NCBI GenBank assembly: GCA_945928585.1
Contig: CAMENQ010000171.1
Location: 1-5,616, forward strand
Direction: 5' to 3'
From: an uncultured Roseburia sp.
Lineage (GTDB): Bacteria; Bacillota; Clostridia; Lachnospirales; Lachnospiraceae
DNA length: 5,616 nt
Made by a program: the position numbers and the translations under genes. This document shows positions 1 through 5,616 of the stretch, one piece after another. The notes below the pieces were generated by a model. That model searched no databases. It was not told the DNA's origin and saw only the letters and a program-made list of their open reading frames with translations. Each line of letters opens with the position of its first letter. Position 1 is the stretch's first letter.

Positions 1-243
1 TGACTTACGCTTTTTATCAAAACAGTTTCTTATGGCAGACTGAAGATTTAACTGCACATTGGCTAAGGCTAAAGAATCTACTTCTTTTAGAAAGGGATAT
101 TCTTTTTTATACATGGCTGGTGTCTGACTGCCAAAAGTTTTATTTTCCTCATAAGACTTTATCTTATCTTCAAGCATTAGGTTATAAACTTTACGACAGC
201 AGCCAAACGTCTTAGAAAACATTACAGCCTGTTCCTCTGCCGT
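1..243 (-). mobile_element. tnpB: Partial IS200/IS605-family tnpB (OrfB) sequence fused in frame to the PBP gene
   Basis: The last 80 or so codons of the open frame match the N-terminal region of TnpB, the RNA-guided nuclease carried by IS200/IS605 and IS607 elements. Visible hallmarks are a TxEQ motif followed by KTFGCCRKVYN at residues 307-317, then a TPAMYKKEYPFLKEVDSLALANVQLNLQ-like block, familiar from Firmicutes TnpB. The usual first residues of TnpB (a basic start leading to a YKxRxYPT motif) are missing and replaced by PBP sequence, so the element's left end is not here. The RuvC-like catalytic residues and the zinc finger lie further along the family and would be outside the window. 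The junction can only be placed within about 220-243 because the PBP and TnpB families both plausibly have a T/S-x-E-E/Q stretch there. Family identification is from memory of conserved motifs. Confidence 0.82.
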
Positions 244-1131
244 ATACATTGCAGATAAATCTCTCGGATTGTTTAAATCATAAGTTACATCCGTAGCCAT
301 GGCATATATCTCGCCATTCTGCGGATTCATGATTATTACTCCAATATTGTCAGGATTATATTCTTCCTTCCACTGCTTTATATATTTTTCTACTATTGTC
401 TGAACATTAAGGTCTAAGGTTGATATAACGGAATAACCGTCCTCTGCCGGCTTAGTTACCTTTTCCATTATATTATCGCTGTTGACATAGCCATATTCCC
501 TGCCGTCAACACCATTTAACCTTTCATTATAATATTCCTCTATCCCCCATGTTCCCACGTTTCCTGCCGCCGTAAATCCTATAACACTGCACGCCAGACC
601 TGAATAAGGATATTTCCTCTCGTATTCAGTTTCAAACCATACTCCTTTAATATTCGGATTATTTTTCGTATCATTTGAAAGATTAATAAATGGCTCTATT
701 GTCTCATAGGAAAGCTTTTTATCGTAAACAATATAGCTTTTACTCTTATTTTCATTTATAAGAGTTCTAAGTGTATTTTCATCGTAGCCAAAGCATTCCG
801 TCAAAGCTTTAATGGTAGGTTCTAAATACTTAGAATCTGAAAGCATTACCTTCGGATCAAGTATAACATTATATACCTTTACGCTTGTAGCAAGAGTCAT
901 TCCGTTTCTGTCAAGAATGTCGCCTCTCTTATAAGGAATTGTCGTGCTGGAATAGTTTTGCTGTGACAATACCTGCACAGTATATTTTTCACCATTTGTA
1001 CTGTTTATGTAAAGTATTCTTACCGCCAGTCCAAACAGGAGCATAATAACAATAACAAAAAGTACTATGCTTTTCTTCTTCATTTTCTTTGTAAAAACCG
1101 GTGTTTTTTTATTACCAATATCTTTATTCAT
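1..1131 (-). CDS. Class B penicillin-binding protein (FtsI/PbpB/SpoVD type) N-terminus running in frame into TnpB-like sequence; 3' end beyond window
   Basis: The frame is open for 377 codons and runs off the window edge. Residues 1-20 are basic and 21-42 form one membrane segment, the usual anchor of a class B PBP that crosslinks septal or spore-cortex peptidoglycan outside the membrane. The PBP-dimer domain follows, with the hallmark PYKRGDILDRNG at 66-77. The transpeptidase domain begins around NIGVIIMNPQNGEIYAMA and YDLNNPRDL, ending near residue 297. The expected continuation to the SxxK active site (typically a WRN...STFK region) is absent. Residues about 298-377 instead read as TnpB (KTFGCCRKVYN, then PAMYKKEYPFLKEVDSLALA). 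Start M1 is chosen because AGGACAGG lies 8 nt upstream; M17 has no ribosome binding site. The gene starts 29 nt after the ftsL-like gene, the normal dcw position. FtsI/PbpB cannot be told from SpoVD because the C-terminal PASTA region is not present. As written, the product would be catalytically dead. Confidence 0.85.
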   Translation of the reverse strand, partial: MNKDIGNKKTPVFTKKMKKKSIVLFVIVIMLLFGLAVRILYINSTNGEKYTVQVLSQQNYSSTTIPYKRGDILDRNGMTLATSVKVYNVILDPKVMLSDSKYLEPTIKALTECFGYDENTLRTLINENKSKSYIVYDKKLSYETIEPFINLSNDTKNNPNIKGVWFETEYERKYPYSGLACSVIGFTAAGNVGTWGIEEYYNERLNGVDGREYGYVNSDNIMEKVTKPAEDGYSVISTLDLNVQTIVEKYIKQWKEEYNPDNIGVIIMNPQNGEIYAMATDVTYDLNNPRDLSAMYTAEEQAVMFSKTFGCCRKVYNLMLEDKIKSYEENKTFGSQTPAMYKKEYPFLKEVDSLALANVQLNLQSAIRNCFDKKRKS

Positions 1132-1160
1132 CCTAAAAACCTGTCCTATTTCTGTAAGCT

Positions 1161-1628
1161 TTATTTTTCAGGCACGTCTCCATACTGTTCCATATACTCA
1201 TTTCTTGTACTGTCGTATGTAATTATCTGGTTTTCGCTTACCATAACCATACCCAGTTCCTCTGTAGCTGTCTTTATAATATAATTCACATCTACAAAGC
1301 TGTCAATCTCATATTGAACAGAATCATTCTGTGTAGCGAGGGTATCTATTGATTTTTCAAGAGCAGATATATTATTTTTTGTCTCTGTAATATCTGCCTG
1401 TGCATCAAGATAATTAATACAGCTCATAACGCTTAAAATCACTGATACTGCCATAAGCATAGTGATTTTAAGGCTCATTTTAGGTGCTTTTTCCTCCTGC
1501 CTGTAGGTTTTCCTATGTGGTCTTACTTCATTATTCTGTTTTCTTCTTTCTTCGTCCCTACGCTCCGGAAACTCGTATATCTTTCTTACTGTATTTCCGT
1601 CCTGAACGTATTTGTAATTTCTTTCCAT
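1161..1628 (-). CDS. ftsL: FtsL/DivIC-type cell-division membrane protein
   Basis: This 155-residue bitopic membrane protein has a strongly charged cytoplasmic N-terminus (about 1-50, rich in Arg, Lys and Glu), one membrane segment at about 53-74, and an outer coiled-coil-like stretch at about 75-110. It ends with the septum-protein signature TATEELGMVMVSENQIITYD at about 120-139, where the A..ELGM pattern is typical of FtsL and DivIC. FtsL forms a trimer with DivIB/FtsQ and DivIC/FtsB that activates the septal PBP and its glycosyltransferase. FtsL proteins diverge quickly, so the call rests on topology plus its place between rsmH and a class B PBP. An AGGAGG lies 11 nt before the start codon. 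The gene begins 39 nt after rsmH and ends 29 nt before the PBP gene, so it is very likely co-transcribed with both. The N-terminal tail is longer than in short FtsL proteins but not unusual in Clostridia. Confidence 0.85.
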   Translation of the reverse strand: MERNYKYVQDGNTVRKIYEFPERRDEERRKQNNEVRPHRKTYRQEEKAPKMSLKITMLMAVSVILSVMSCINYLDAQADITETKNNISALEKSIDTLATQNDSVQYEIDSFVDVNYIIKTATEELGMVMVSENQIITYDSTRNEYMEQYGDVPEK

Positions 1629-1667
1629 ATTTTATAATGCCTCCTAATGCTACGCTTTTCGGAAAGA

Positions 1668-2621
1668 TTAAGAGTTGTCCACACGCTCAAACACCCTAAG
1701 TTTCGAACTTTTTGCCCTCTTATTCTCCTCTATTTCTTTATCACCGGGAACTATAGGCTTCCTTGTGATTATTTTTCCTTTTGATTTTTTTCCGCATACA
1801 CACACCGGAAAGTTTTTTGGGCATGTACATGGGTTTTCATTATTTTTAAATTTGTTTTTTACTATTCTGTCCTCTAATGAATGAAAGGTAATTATTGCTA
1901 ATCTTCCTCCGTCATTTAAAAGGTCTATCATGGTATCTATGGATTGTTCCAATACATCAAGCTCCCTGTTTACCTCTATGCGGATAGCCTGAAATGTTTT
2001 TTTTGCAGGATGGCCTCCCGCCATTCTTATCTTTGCAGGAATGGCTGATTTAATTATTTCGCTTAACTCTCCTGTAGTTTCTATTCTTTTTTTCTGTCTT
2101 TCCTGTACTATATGCTTTGCTATGTTTTTTGCAAACTTGTCTTCGCCATAGTCTCTTATTACACGAAACAGTTCCATTTCACTGTATTCATTAACAACAT
2201 CTGCCGCTGATAAAGGATTACTTTTATCCATTCTCATATCAAGAGGTGCGTCAGCTTCCTTGTATGTAAAGCCTCTCTCCGCCGTATCTATCTGATATGA
2301 TGAAACACCTATATCAAGCAGTATGCCGTCTACTTTTTCTATACCCAGATCTGATAAAACCTGTGCAATGTTACAATAGTTACTTTTTACCCTGTTAATT
2401 TTTATCTTCCCTTCAAAACCTTTTAGTCGCTCCCCAGCCGCCAAAAGTGCGTCGTCGTCCTGGTCTATGCCGATAAATCTGCCCTTTTCAGATAACCGGT
2501 TGCAAACCTCGTAAGCATGTCCTCCACCGCCTAAAGTTCCGTCCACATATATGCCGTCAGGTTTTATATTTAAACTTTCTATAGTCTCGTCAAGCAATAC
2601 AGATTTGTGTTTAAACTCCAT
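1668..2621 (-). CDS. rsmH: 16S rRNA (cytosine(1402)-N(4))-methyltransferase RsmH (MraW)
   Basis: RsmH uses S-adenosylmethionine to methylate N4 of cytidine 1402 in the decoding centre of 16S rRNA, tuning start-codon choice and fidelity. The 317-residue length is typical. Conserved blocks appear in order: HKSVLLDE at 5-12; the SAM-binding loop [11 protein letters not shown] at 26-36 followed by the acidic GIDQDDDA at 51-58; [12 protein letters not shown] at 101-112; DAPLDMRMD at 124-132; [15 protein letters not shown] at 204-218; and [10 protein letters not shown] at 246-255. A Cys cluster (265, 267, 274, 276) near the C-terminus is common in Firmicutes homologues. The end, [10 protein letters not shown], is also standard. 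The start is supported by AGGAAAGG 9 nt upstream. The gene lies 24 nt after mraZ, the classical mraZ-rsmH pair at the head of the dcw cluster. Nothing is missing or odd. Confidence 0.98.
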   Translation of the reverse strand: MEFKHKSVLLDETIESLNIKPDGIYVDGTLGGGGHAYEVCNRLSEKGRFIGIDQDDDALLAAGERLKGFEGKIKINRVKSNYCNIAQVLSDLGIEKVDGILLDIGVSSYQIDTAERGFTYKEADAPLDMRMDKSNPLSAADVVNEYSEMELFRVIRDYGEDKFAKNIAKHIVQERQKKRIETTGELSEIIKSAIPAKIRMAGGHPAKKTFQAIRIEVNRELDVLEQSIDTMIDLLNDGGRLAIITFHSLEDRIVKNKFKNNENPCTCPKNFPVCVCGKKSKGKIITRKPIVPGDKEIEENKRAKSSKLRVFERVDNS

Positions 2622-2645
2622 AATATGTGTCCTTTCCTCATACGA

Positions 2646-3077
2646 TTATATGCTTAATCCTAAATCCATCATATGCTCTGCTATTTCATCCATATCGTCA
2701 TATGATGTACTCTCTTCCCATCTGTCCTTATCCCAGATTTCAACTCTTCCGCCTACACCTACAAGTGTACAATCCTTAGTCAGGCCGGCAAAATTTCTTA
2801 AATTCGCAGGAAGTAGTATTCTTCCCTGCTTGTCCACCTCTACCTGTGCAGCACCTGCCAGAAAAAAGCGGACAAATTTTCTTGCATCCTTATTTGCCAT
2901 AGGCAGTGATTTAAGTTTTTCCTCAAATGCCTGCCACTCCTCATCAGGATATACAAATAAACATCCGTCAAGTCCCTGGGTTATTACAAATGCATCACCT
3001 AACGACTCTCTGAACTTTGCAGGAACTATTAATCGTCCCTTCGCATCGATGGAATGATTGTATTCACCCATGAACAT
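2646..3077 (-). CDS. mraZ: Transcriptional regulator MraZ
   Basis: MraZ is an AbrB/SpoVT-fold DNA-binding protein that forms rings and represses the dcw operon it heads. Numbered from the preferred start, two MraZ domains are visible. The first has [17 protein letters not shown] (3-19) with the D-x-K-G-R motif; the second has [14 protein letters not shown] (81-94). The last 35 or so residues form an acidic tail. The preferred start at 3077 gives 143 residues beginning MFMGEYNHS, the usual MraZ beginning and length, and has AGGTGA 5 nt upstream. A longer in-frame start at 3098 would add MAKKVKS, but it has no ribosome binding site and would bury the AGGTGA inside the gene; automatic pipelines may still choose it. 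The gene follows its own promoter and five MraZ-box repeats, which points to autorepression. It is 24 nt upstream of rsmH. Confidence 0.97.
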   Translation of the reverse strand: MFMGEYNHSIDAKGRLIVPAKFRESLGDAFVITQGLDGCLFVYPDEEWQAFEEKLKSLPMANKDARKFVRFFLAGAAQVEVDKQGRILLPANLRNFAGLTKDCTLVGVGGRVEIWDKDRWEESTSYDDMDEIAEHMMDLGLSI

Positions 3078-3082
3078 TGACT

Positions 3083-3088
3083 TCACCT
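3083..3088 (-). promoter_or_regulatory. Ribosome binding site that decides the mraZ start
   Basis: On the minus strand this reads AGGTGA, a six-base perfect match to the anti-Shine-Dalgarno end of 16S rRNA, with a 5-nt spacer before the ATG at 3077. No comparable site precedes the alternative ATG at 3098, where the upstream sequence is pyrimidine/AT-rich. This supports the 143-residue form of MraZ. Confidence 0.75.
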
Positions 3089-3125
3089 TCTTTGCCATAA
3101 AATAAAGTGTGATATGTGAAATTAA

Positions 3126-3173
3126 CCACTTTCAACCACTATCTATCCACTACCATCCACTTTTCACCACTTT
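3126..3173 (-). promoter_or_regulatory. MraZ box: five tandem AGTGG repeats (MraZ operator)
   Basis: On the minus strand five direct repeats carry the core AGTGG. The heptamers are AAAGTGG (3167-3173), AAAGTGG (3157-3163), GTAGTGG (3147-3153), ATAGTGG (3136-3142) and AAAGTGG (3126-3132). Spacing is 10, 10, 11 and 10 bases, about one helical turn, so the cores lie on one face of the DNA. Known MraZ operators are short direct repeats of about 10-bp period with a GTGG- or TGGG-type core upstream of mraZ, including AAAGTG-type repeats in Mollicutes. The array lies just downstream of the predicted -10 box and ends 48 nt before the mraZ start, where bound MraZ could block polymerase escape. Position and periodicity make this assignment strong; binding itself is inferred. 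Confidence 0.88.
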
Positions 3174-3181
3174 ATGGTATG

Positions 3182-3210
3182 ATTTTATATCAAGTCAGTC
3201 AGAAAATCAA
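3182..3210 (-). promoter_or_regulatory. Predicted sigma-A promoter of the mraZ/dcw operon
   Basis: On the minus strand a -35 box TTGATT (3210-3205; 4 of 6 to TTGACA) and a -10 box TAAAAT (3187-3182; 5 of 6 to TATAAT) are separated by exactly 17 bases. An A/T-rich stretch upstream of the -35 box (about 3232-3213) could act as an UP element. Initiation is expected around 3173-3176, at the edge of the MraZ repeats, giving a leader of about 97 nt before mraZ. It starts directly downstream of the lgt terminator, as expected for an independent dcw transcription unit. Confidence 0.7.
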
Positions 3211-3232
3211 GGACTTTTCAAATTTTTTGTAC

Positions 3233-3285
3233 AAAAAAAGACCACAAAATGTAATAATTACTACATCTTGTGGTCATCTTTTTTT
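3233..3285 (-). terminator. Intrinsic terminator of the ychF-lgt unit, potentially bidirectional
   Basis: Arms GACCACAA...TTGTGGTC (3240-3275) extend inward through ATGTA/TACAT to a 14-bp stem around an 8-nt loop. On the minus strand the only non-Watson-Crick position is a G-U wobble and seven T residues follow the stem at once (3239-3233), making a textbook terminator for transcripts coming from lgt. On the plus strand the same position is an A-C mismatch, and a seven-T run (3279-3285) follows after three bases. It could stop traffic both ways, but the minus direction is better formed. It lies about 280 nt past the lgt stop codon and 22 nt before the mraZ -35 box, insulating the two operons. 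Confidence 0.9.
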
Positions 3286-3309
3286 AAGATACAAAATATG
3301 CTTTTCAGT

Positions 3310-3484
3310 TTATTCTTAGGTGTTATTCTTAGCTGTTATTCTTAGTGTTATTCCCAGCTGCTATTCTTAGCTGTTATTCTTAGTGTTATTCTTAGTGTTA
3401 TTCCCGGCTGTTATTCTTAGCTATTATTCTTAGTGTTATTCTTAGTGCTATTTTTAGTGTTACTCCCGGCTGCTATTCTTAACA
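3310..3484. repeat. 14-unit minisatellite, 12-13 bp unit TTATTCTTAG(C)TG
   Basis: Fourteen consecutive head-to-tail units can be read on the plus strand, mostly TTATTCTTAGTG (12 bp) or TTATTCTTAGCTG (13 bp). Three units carry CCC variants (TTATTCCCAGCTG at 3348-3360, TTATTCCCGGCTG at 3398-3410, TTACTCCCGGCTG at 3460-3472), and the last unit (3473-3484) is degenerate. The mixture of 12 and 13 bp, plus frequent TAA triplets on the minus strand, excludes coding. The array lies between the lgt stop codon and the lgt terminator, so it would be transcribed as the lgt 3' untranslated region. It is too short-period and spacerless to be a CRISPR array. Its function is unknown. Confidence 0.93.
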
Positions 3485-3553
3485 TTTTATCGTTAATATT
3501 GGTTGCAGCCTGTCAGTATGTTGTAATGGCGGTCATATATTATGTGCGTAAAC

Positions 3554-4447
3554 TTAACCAACTGCCTCACCTGTATCAGGGAGCTTTACAGTCTTTCCTT
3601 TAACAATCTTTACACGATTATATATAAGAAATGCACCTGTCACTATAGCAAGTGTAACAGCCAGAAGCTGCGATACTGGAATTCCTGTATTTCCTATAAT
3701 AAGCTGGTCGGTTCTAAAGCCCTCTATAATAGTTCTTCCTATACCATATCCGCACAAATACCACAGAAAAACCTCTCCCTGGTATTTTTTCTTTTTTCTA
3801 AATATCATAATGAGAATGAGTAGAAGTAAATTCCAGCATGACTCATATAGAAAGGTAGGCTGTACCTGTATGTAACGGCACTGCTCATCTATATAGCTTA
3901 CCGTATCAGGAACTCTTACAGCCACAGTATCGTCCCATGTGTCTATTCTCATGGCAAAAAGTCCGTCACTGTTTCCTCCAAAGGCTTCCCTGTTGAAGAA
4001 ATTGCCCCAGCGTCCCATTATCTGGCCTACCATAAGTCCCAGAATAGCTGTGTCTGCCATCTGCCAGAAAGACTTTTTCTTTATTTTTGCCAGTATAATA
4101 CATGTTAAAACTCCGGCTATAACTCCGCCATATATGGCAAGTCCTCCCTCATCTATGCGGATTATTTTTTCAGGATGTGCTGAATAATAATCCCAACTAA
4201 ATATAACATAGTATAATCTGGCACCTATTATTCCAAATATTATACCATATAGTGCCAAATCAATATAATCATCCACCTTTTGCCCCGTTATCTTTGCTTC
4301 CCTGAAAGCAAGTAATGCTCCCAATACAGCCCCTATTCCAATTATAAGACCATAAAAAGCAATATCCAAACCAAAAACGGAAAAGGTATTGTTTAGCTTT
4401 TCAATCTCTATACCAAGATTTGGAAAGCTTATAGCTGCTCCGAACAT
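3554..4447 (-). CDS. lgt: Phosphatidylglycerol--prolipoprotein diacylglyceryl transferase Lgt
   Basis: Lgt moves a diacylglyceryl group from phosphatidylglycerol to the lipobox cysteine of prolipoproteins, the first step of lipoprotein maturation in the cytoplasmic membrane. The 297-residue, multi-spanning protein is of normal length. Key blocks are FYGLIIGIGA (31-40) with a membrane-embedded Tyr (32); GGLAIYGGVIAG (101-112); the signature GQIMGRWGNFFNREAFGG (141-158) with the essential Arg 146, Asn 149 and Glu 154; QPTFLYES (196-203); and GRTIIEGFRTDQL (237-249) with Arg 238, Glu 242 and Arg 245. The IYGG form replaces the HGG of Escherichia coli, a variation seen in Firmicutes. The hydrophilic tail (about 280-297) is short and slightly unusual but plausible. 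An AGGAGG 9 nt upstream fixes the start. The gene begins 13 nt after ychF and probably shares its transcript, ending at the hairpin beyond the minisatellite. Confidence 0.98.
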   Translation of the reverse strand: MFGAAISFPNLGIEIEKLNNTFSVFGLDIAFYGLIIGIGAVLGALLAFREAKITGQKVDDYIDLALYGIIFGIIGARLYYVIFSWDYYSAHPEKIIRIDEGGLAIYGGVIAGVLTCIILAKIKKKSFWQMADTAILGLMVGQIMGRWGNFFNREAFGGNSDGLFAMRIDTWDDTVAVRVPDTVSYIDEQCRYIQVQPTFLYESCWNLLLLILIMIFRKKKKYQGEVFLWYLCGYGIGRTIIEGFRTDQLIIGNTGIPVSQLLAVTLAIVTGAFLIYNRVKIVKGKTVKLPDTGEAVG

Positions 4448-4456
4448 AAAATCATT

Positions 4457-4463
4457 CCTCCTA
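4457..4463 (-). promoter_or_regulatory. lgt ribosome binding site overlapping the ychF stop codon
   Basis: The minus-strand sequence TAGGAGG merges the ychF TAG stop (4463-4461) with the AGGAGG Shine-Dalgarno of lgt (4462-4457). Ribosomes finishing ychF would sit on the lgt binding site, which suggests translational coupling and supports one ychF-lgt transcript. Confidence 0.8.
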
Positions 4464-5558
4464 CACGTTAAATCGGAATAATATTACATCTCCGTCTTTT
4501 ACCACATAGTCTTTTCCTTCCATACCTACAAGACCTTTTTCCTTTGCCGCCGCATAGGAACCGCAGTCAAGTAAATCCTGATAATTTACTACCTCTGCCT
4601 TTATAAATCCTCTCTCAAAATCGGAATGGATTTTCCCTGCCGCCCCTGGCGCCTTTGTACCCTTTGTGATGGTCCATGCCCTTGTTTCCTGCTTTCCTGC
4701 AGTAAGATAACTTATAAGTCCGAGAAGGCTGTAGCTTGCCTTTATAAGCTTGTCAAGTCCTGACTCCTTTATGCCTAAATCCTCAAGGAACATTTCCTTT
4801 TCATCATCTTCGAGTTCTGATATTTCCTGCTCTATCTGGGCACATACAACAAATACTTCAAAGCCTTCGCTCTTTGCAAACTCTCTGACCTTTGCCACGT
4901 CTTCATTTGATGCTCCGTCATCTGCCAGATCATCTTCCTTTACATTGGCTGCAAAAATCACAGGCTTGTATGTAAGAAGATTGTACTCCTTAAGCCACAT
5001 AAGCTCGTCCTCATCTGTAGTTTCAAAGCTTTTGGCAAGCTTTCCGTTTTCAAGATGGCTTTTAAGTCTTTCCAGTAAATCCTGTTCCTTAGCAAGAGTC
5101 TTGTCGTTTCTTGCACCTCTTACCACCTTTGAGAGTCTTCTTTCAAGTATCTCTATATCAGAGAATATAAGCTCAAAGTTTATGGTTTCTATATCTCTTA
5201 ACGGATTAATGTTTCCGTCAACATGAATAATGTTTGTATCCTCAAAGCAGCGTACCACATGTACAATGGCGTCAACCTCTCTTATGTTGGCAAGGAATTG
5301 GTTTCCAAGTCCTTCTCCCTTTGATGCGCCTTTTACAAGTCCTGCTATATCAACAAATTCTATAACTGCCGGTGTGATTTTGTCCGAATCATACATTGCT
5401 GCAAGCTTATCCAGTCTCTCATCCGGCACAGCCACTACGCCTACGTTTGGGTCGATTGTACAGAAAGGATAATTTGCCGATTCTGCACCTGCCTTTGTAA
5501 GCGAATTAAAAAGTGTACTTTTTCCTACGTTAGGAAGTCCAACGATTCCTAGTTTCAT
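4461..5558 (-). CDS. ychF: Redox/ribosome-associated ATPase YchF (OLA1 family, Obg-like)
   Basis: YchF is a universally conserved P-loop NTPase of the Obg family that binds the ribosome, prefers ATP to GTP and negatively affects stress responses; its precise job is still unclear. The 365-residue length is standard. Visible elements are the P-loop GLPNVGKS (7-14); the switch region [12 protein letters not shown] (27-38); the G3 motif [20 protein letters not shown] (70-89); HVVRCFED (100-107) followed by His 112, likely equivalent to the catalytic-loop His of the E. coli protein; and NVKE (205-208) in place of the NKxD guanine-specificity motif, the change that explains ATP preference. A coiled-coil insertion lies at about 125-175. 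The C-terminal TGS domain runs from about 280 and ends in the typical [19 protein letters not shown] lies 12 nt upstream of the start. Its promoter is presumably at or beyond the right edge. Confidence 0.98.
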   Translation of the reverse strand: MKLGIVGLPNVGKSTLFNSLTKAGAESANYPFCTIDPNVGVVAVPDERLDKLAAMYDSDKITPAVIEFVDIAGLVKGASKGEGLGNQFLANIREVDAIVHVVRCFEDTNIIHVDGNINPLRDIETINFELIFSDIEILERRLSKVVRGARNDKTLAKEQDLLERLKSHLENGKLAKSFETTDEDELMWLKEYNLLTYKPVIFAANVKEDDLADDGASNEDVAKVREFAKSEGFEVFVVCAQIEQEISELEDDEKEMFLEDLGIKESGLDKLIKASYSLLGLISYLTAGKQETRAWTITKGTKAPGAAGKIHSDFERGFIKAEVVNYQDLLDCGSYAAAKEKGLVGMEGKDYVVKDGDVILFRFNV

Positions 5559-5570
5559 TTTTCTTATAAT

Positions 5571-5577
5571 CCTCCTT
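5571..5577 (-). promoter_or_regulatory. ychF ribosome binding site
   Basis: AAGGAGG on the minus strand is a seven-base match to the anti-Shine-Dalgarno. The spacer of 12 nt to the ATG at 5558 is longer than usual and A-rich, but no other in-frame start fits better. The remaining bases to the window edge (5578-5616) contain a TATAAA that could be a -10 box (5597-5592); its -35 region would be at the edge or outside, so no promoter is called. Confidence 0.7.
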
Positions 5578-5616
5578 AAAATTTCCTTTGTTTTATAGGT
5601 TTTTCGCTCTTTACCC

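Larger units (their letters stand above)
3078..3553. other. Intergenic region between lgt and mraZ
   Basis: This 476-base gap contains no credible gene. From the lgt side it holds about 70 bases with no recognisable signal (3485-3553), the 14-unit minisatellite, the hairpin terminator, an A/T-rich stretch, the mraZ promoter, the five MraZ boxes and the mraZ leader. Short open frames across it on the plus strand overlap the repeats, operator and terminator, lack ribosome binding sites and do not resemble proteins. Confidence 0.85.

Noticed and set aside
1..243. A domesticated TnpB-derived regulator (TldR-like) deliberately fused to a PBP
   Set aside because: The RuvC-like region needed to judge nuclease inactivation is outside the window, both families are truncated at the joint, and a membrane-anchored outward-facing PBP domain would carry a nucleic-acid-binding domain to the wrong side of the membrane.
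1484..1884. Plus-strand open frames opposite ftsL and rsmH, and similar ones opposite mraZ, lgt and ychF
   Set aside because: They are antisense to clearly conserved genes and their translations resemble no protein family.
3078..3098. Seven-residue N-terminal extension of MraZ (start at 3098)
   Set aside because: No Shine-Dalgarno precedes it, while AGGTGA precedes the internal ATG that gives the canonical MraZ N-terminus and length.
3143..3151. CTATCCACT resembles a DnaA box (7 of 9 to TTATCCACA)
   Set aside because: It is part of the regular MraZ repeat series, its neighbours do not match DnaA boxes, and no dnaA/dnaN or origin context is present.
3109..3345. Short open frames on the plus strand over the lgt-mraZ gap
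   Set aside because: They cross the MraZ operator, promoter and terminator, lack ribosome binding sites and have no protein-like composition.
3310..3484. Possible CRISPR array
   Set aside because: Units of 12-13 bp are directly adjacent with no unique spacers, and there are no cas genes.
5592..5597. TATAAA as a -10 box for ychF
   Set aside because: A correctly spaced -35 box would begin at or beyond the window edge, so it cannot be supported.

Overview
The window looks like a chromosomal segment of a low-GC Clostridia member, most likely in or near the Lachnospiraceae. This is inferred from codon use, AGGAGG-type ribosome binding sites, the MraZ/RsmH/FtsL protein types and the gene order; no rRNA or other taxonomic marker is present. 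All genes are on the minus strand, so transcription runs from high to low coordinates.

Layout in the direction of transcription: ychF (ribosome-associated ATPase, 5558-4461) and lgt (prolipoprotein diacylglyceryl transferase, 4447-3554) form a tight pair. The lgt Shine-Dalgarno overlaps the ychF stop codon. A non-coding stretch of about 475 bases follows. It holds a 14-unit AT-rich minisatellite (about 3310-3484), a strong hairpin terminator with T-tracts on both sides (3233-3285), a sigma-A-type promoter (3182-3210) and five AGTGG repeats that match the MraZ operator (3126-3173). Next comes the start of the dcw (division and cell wall) cluster: mraZ (3077-2646), rsmH (2621-1668), a small FtsL/DivIC-type membrane protein (1628-1161) and a class B penicillin-binding protein that begins at 1131.

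The unusual part is the last gene. From residue 1 to about 297 it is a normal PBP N-terminus: membrane anchor, PBP-dimer domain and the first strand of the transpeptidase domain. At about position 240 it changes, in frame and without a stop, into about 80 residues typical of the N-terminal region of IS200/IS605-family TnpB (OrfB). The reading frame stays open to the window edge. The transpeptidase SxxK serine is never reached, and the first residues of TnpB are also missing. It is therefore not a simple insertion of a whole element. It is either a real in-frame recombinant or an assembly/mapping chimera at a repetitive element; the sequence alone cannot decide.

Functionally the window joins lipoprotein maturation (Lgt), a translation/stress-associated ATPase (YchF), 16S rRNA methylation (RsmH) and septal peptidoglycan synthesis (FtsL, PBP). 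The dcw part appears to be autoregulated by MraZ through the repeats in front of its own gene.
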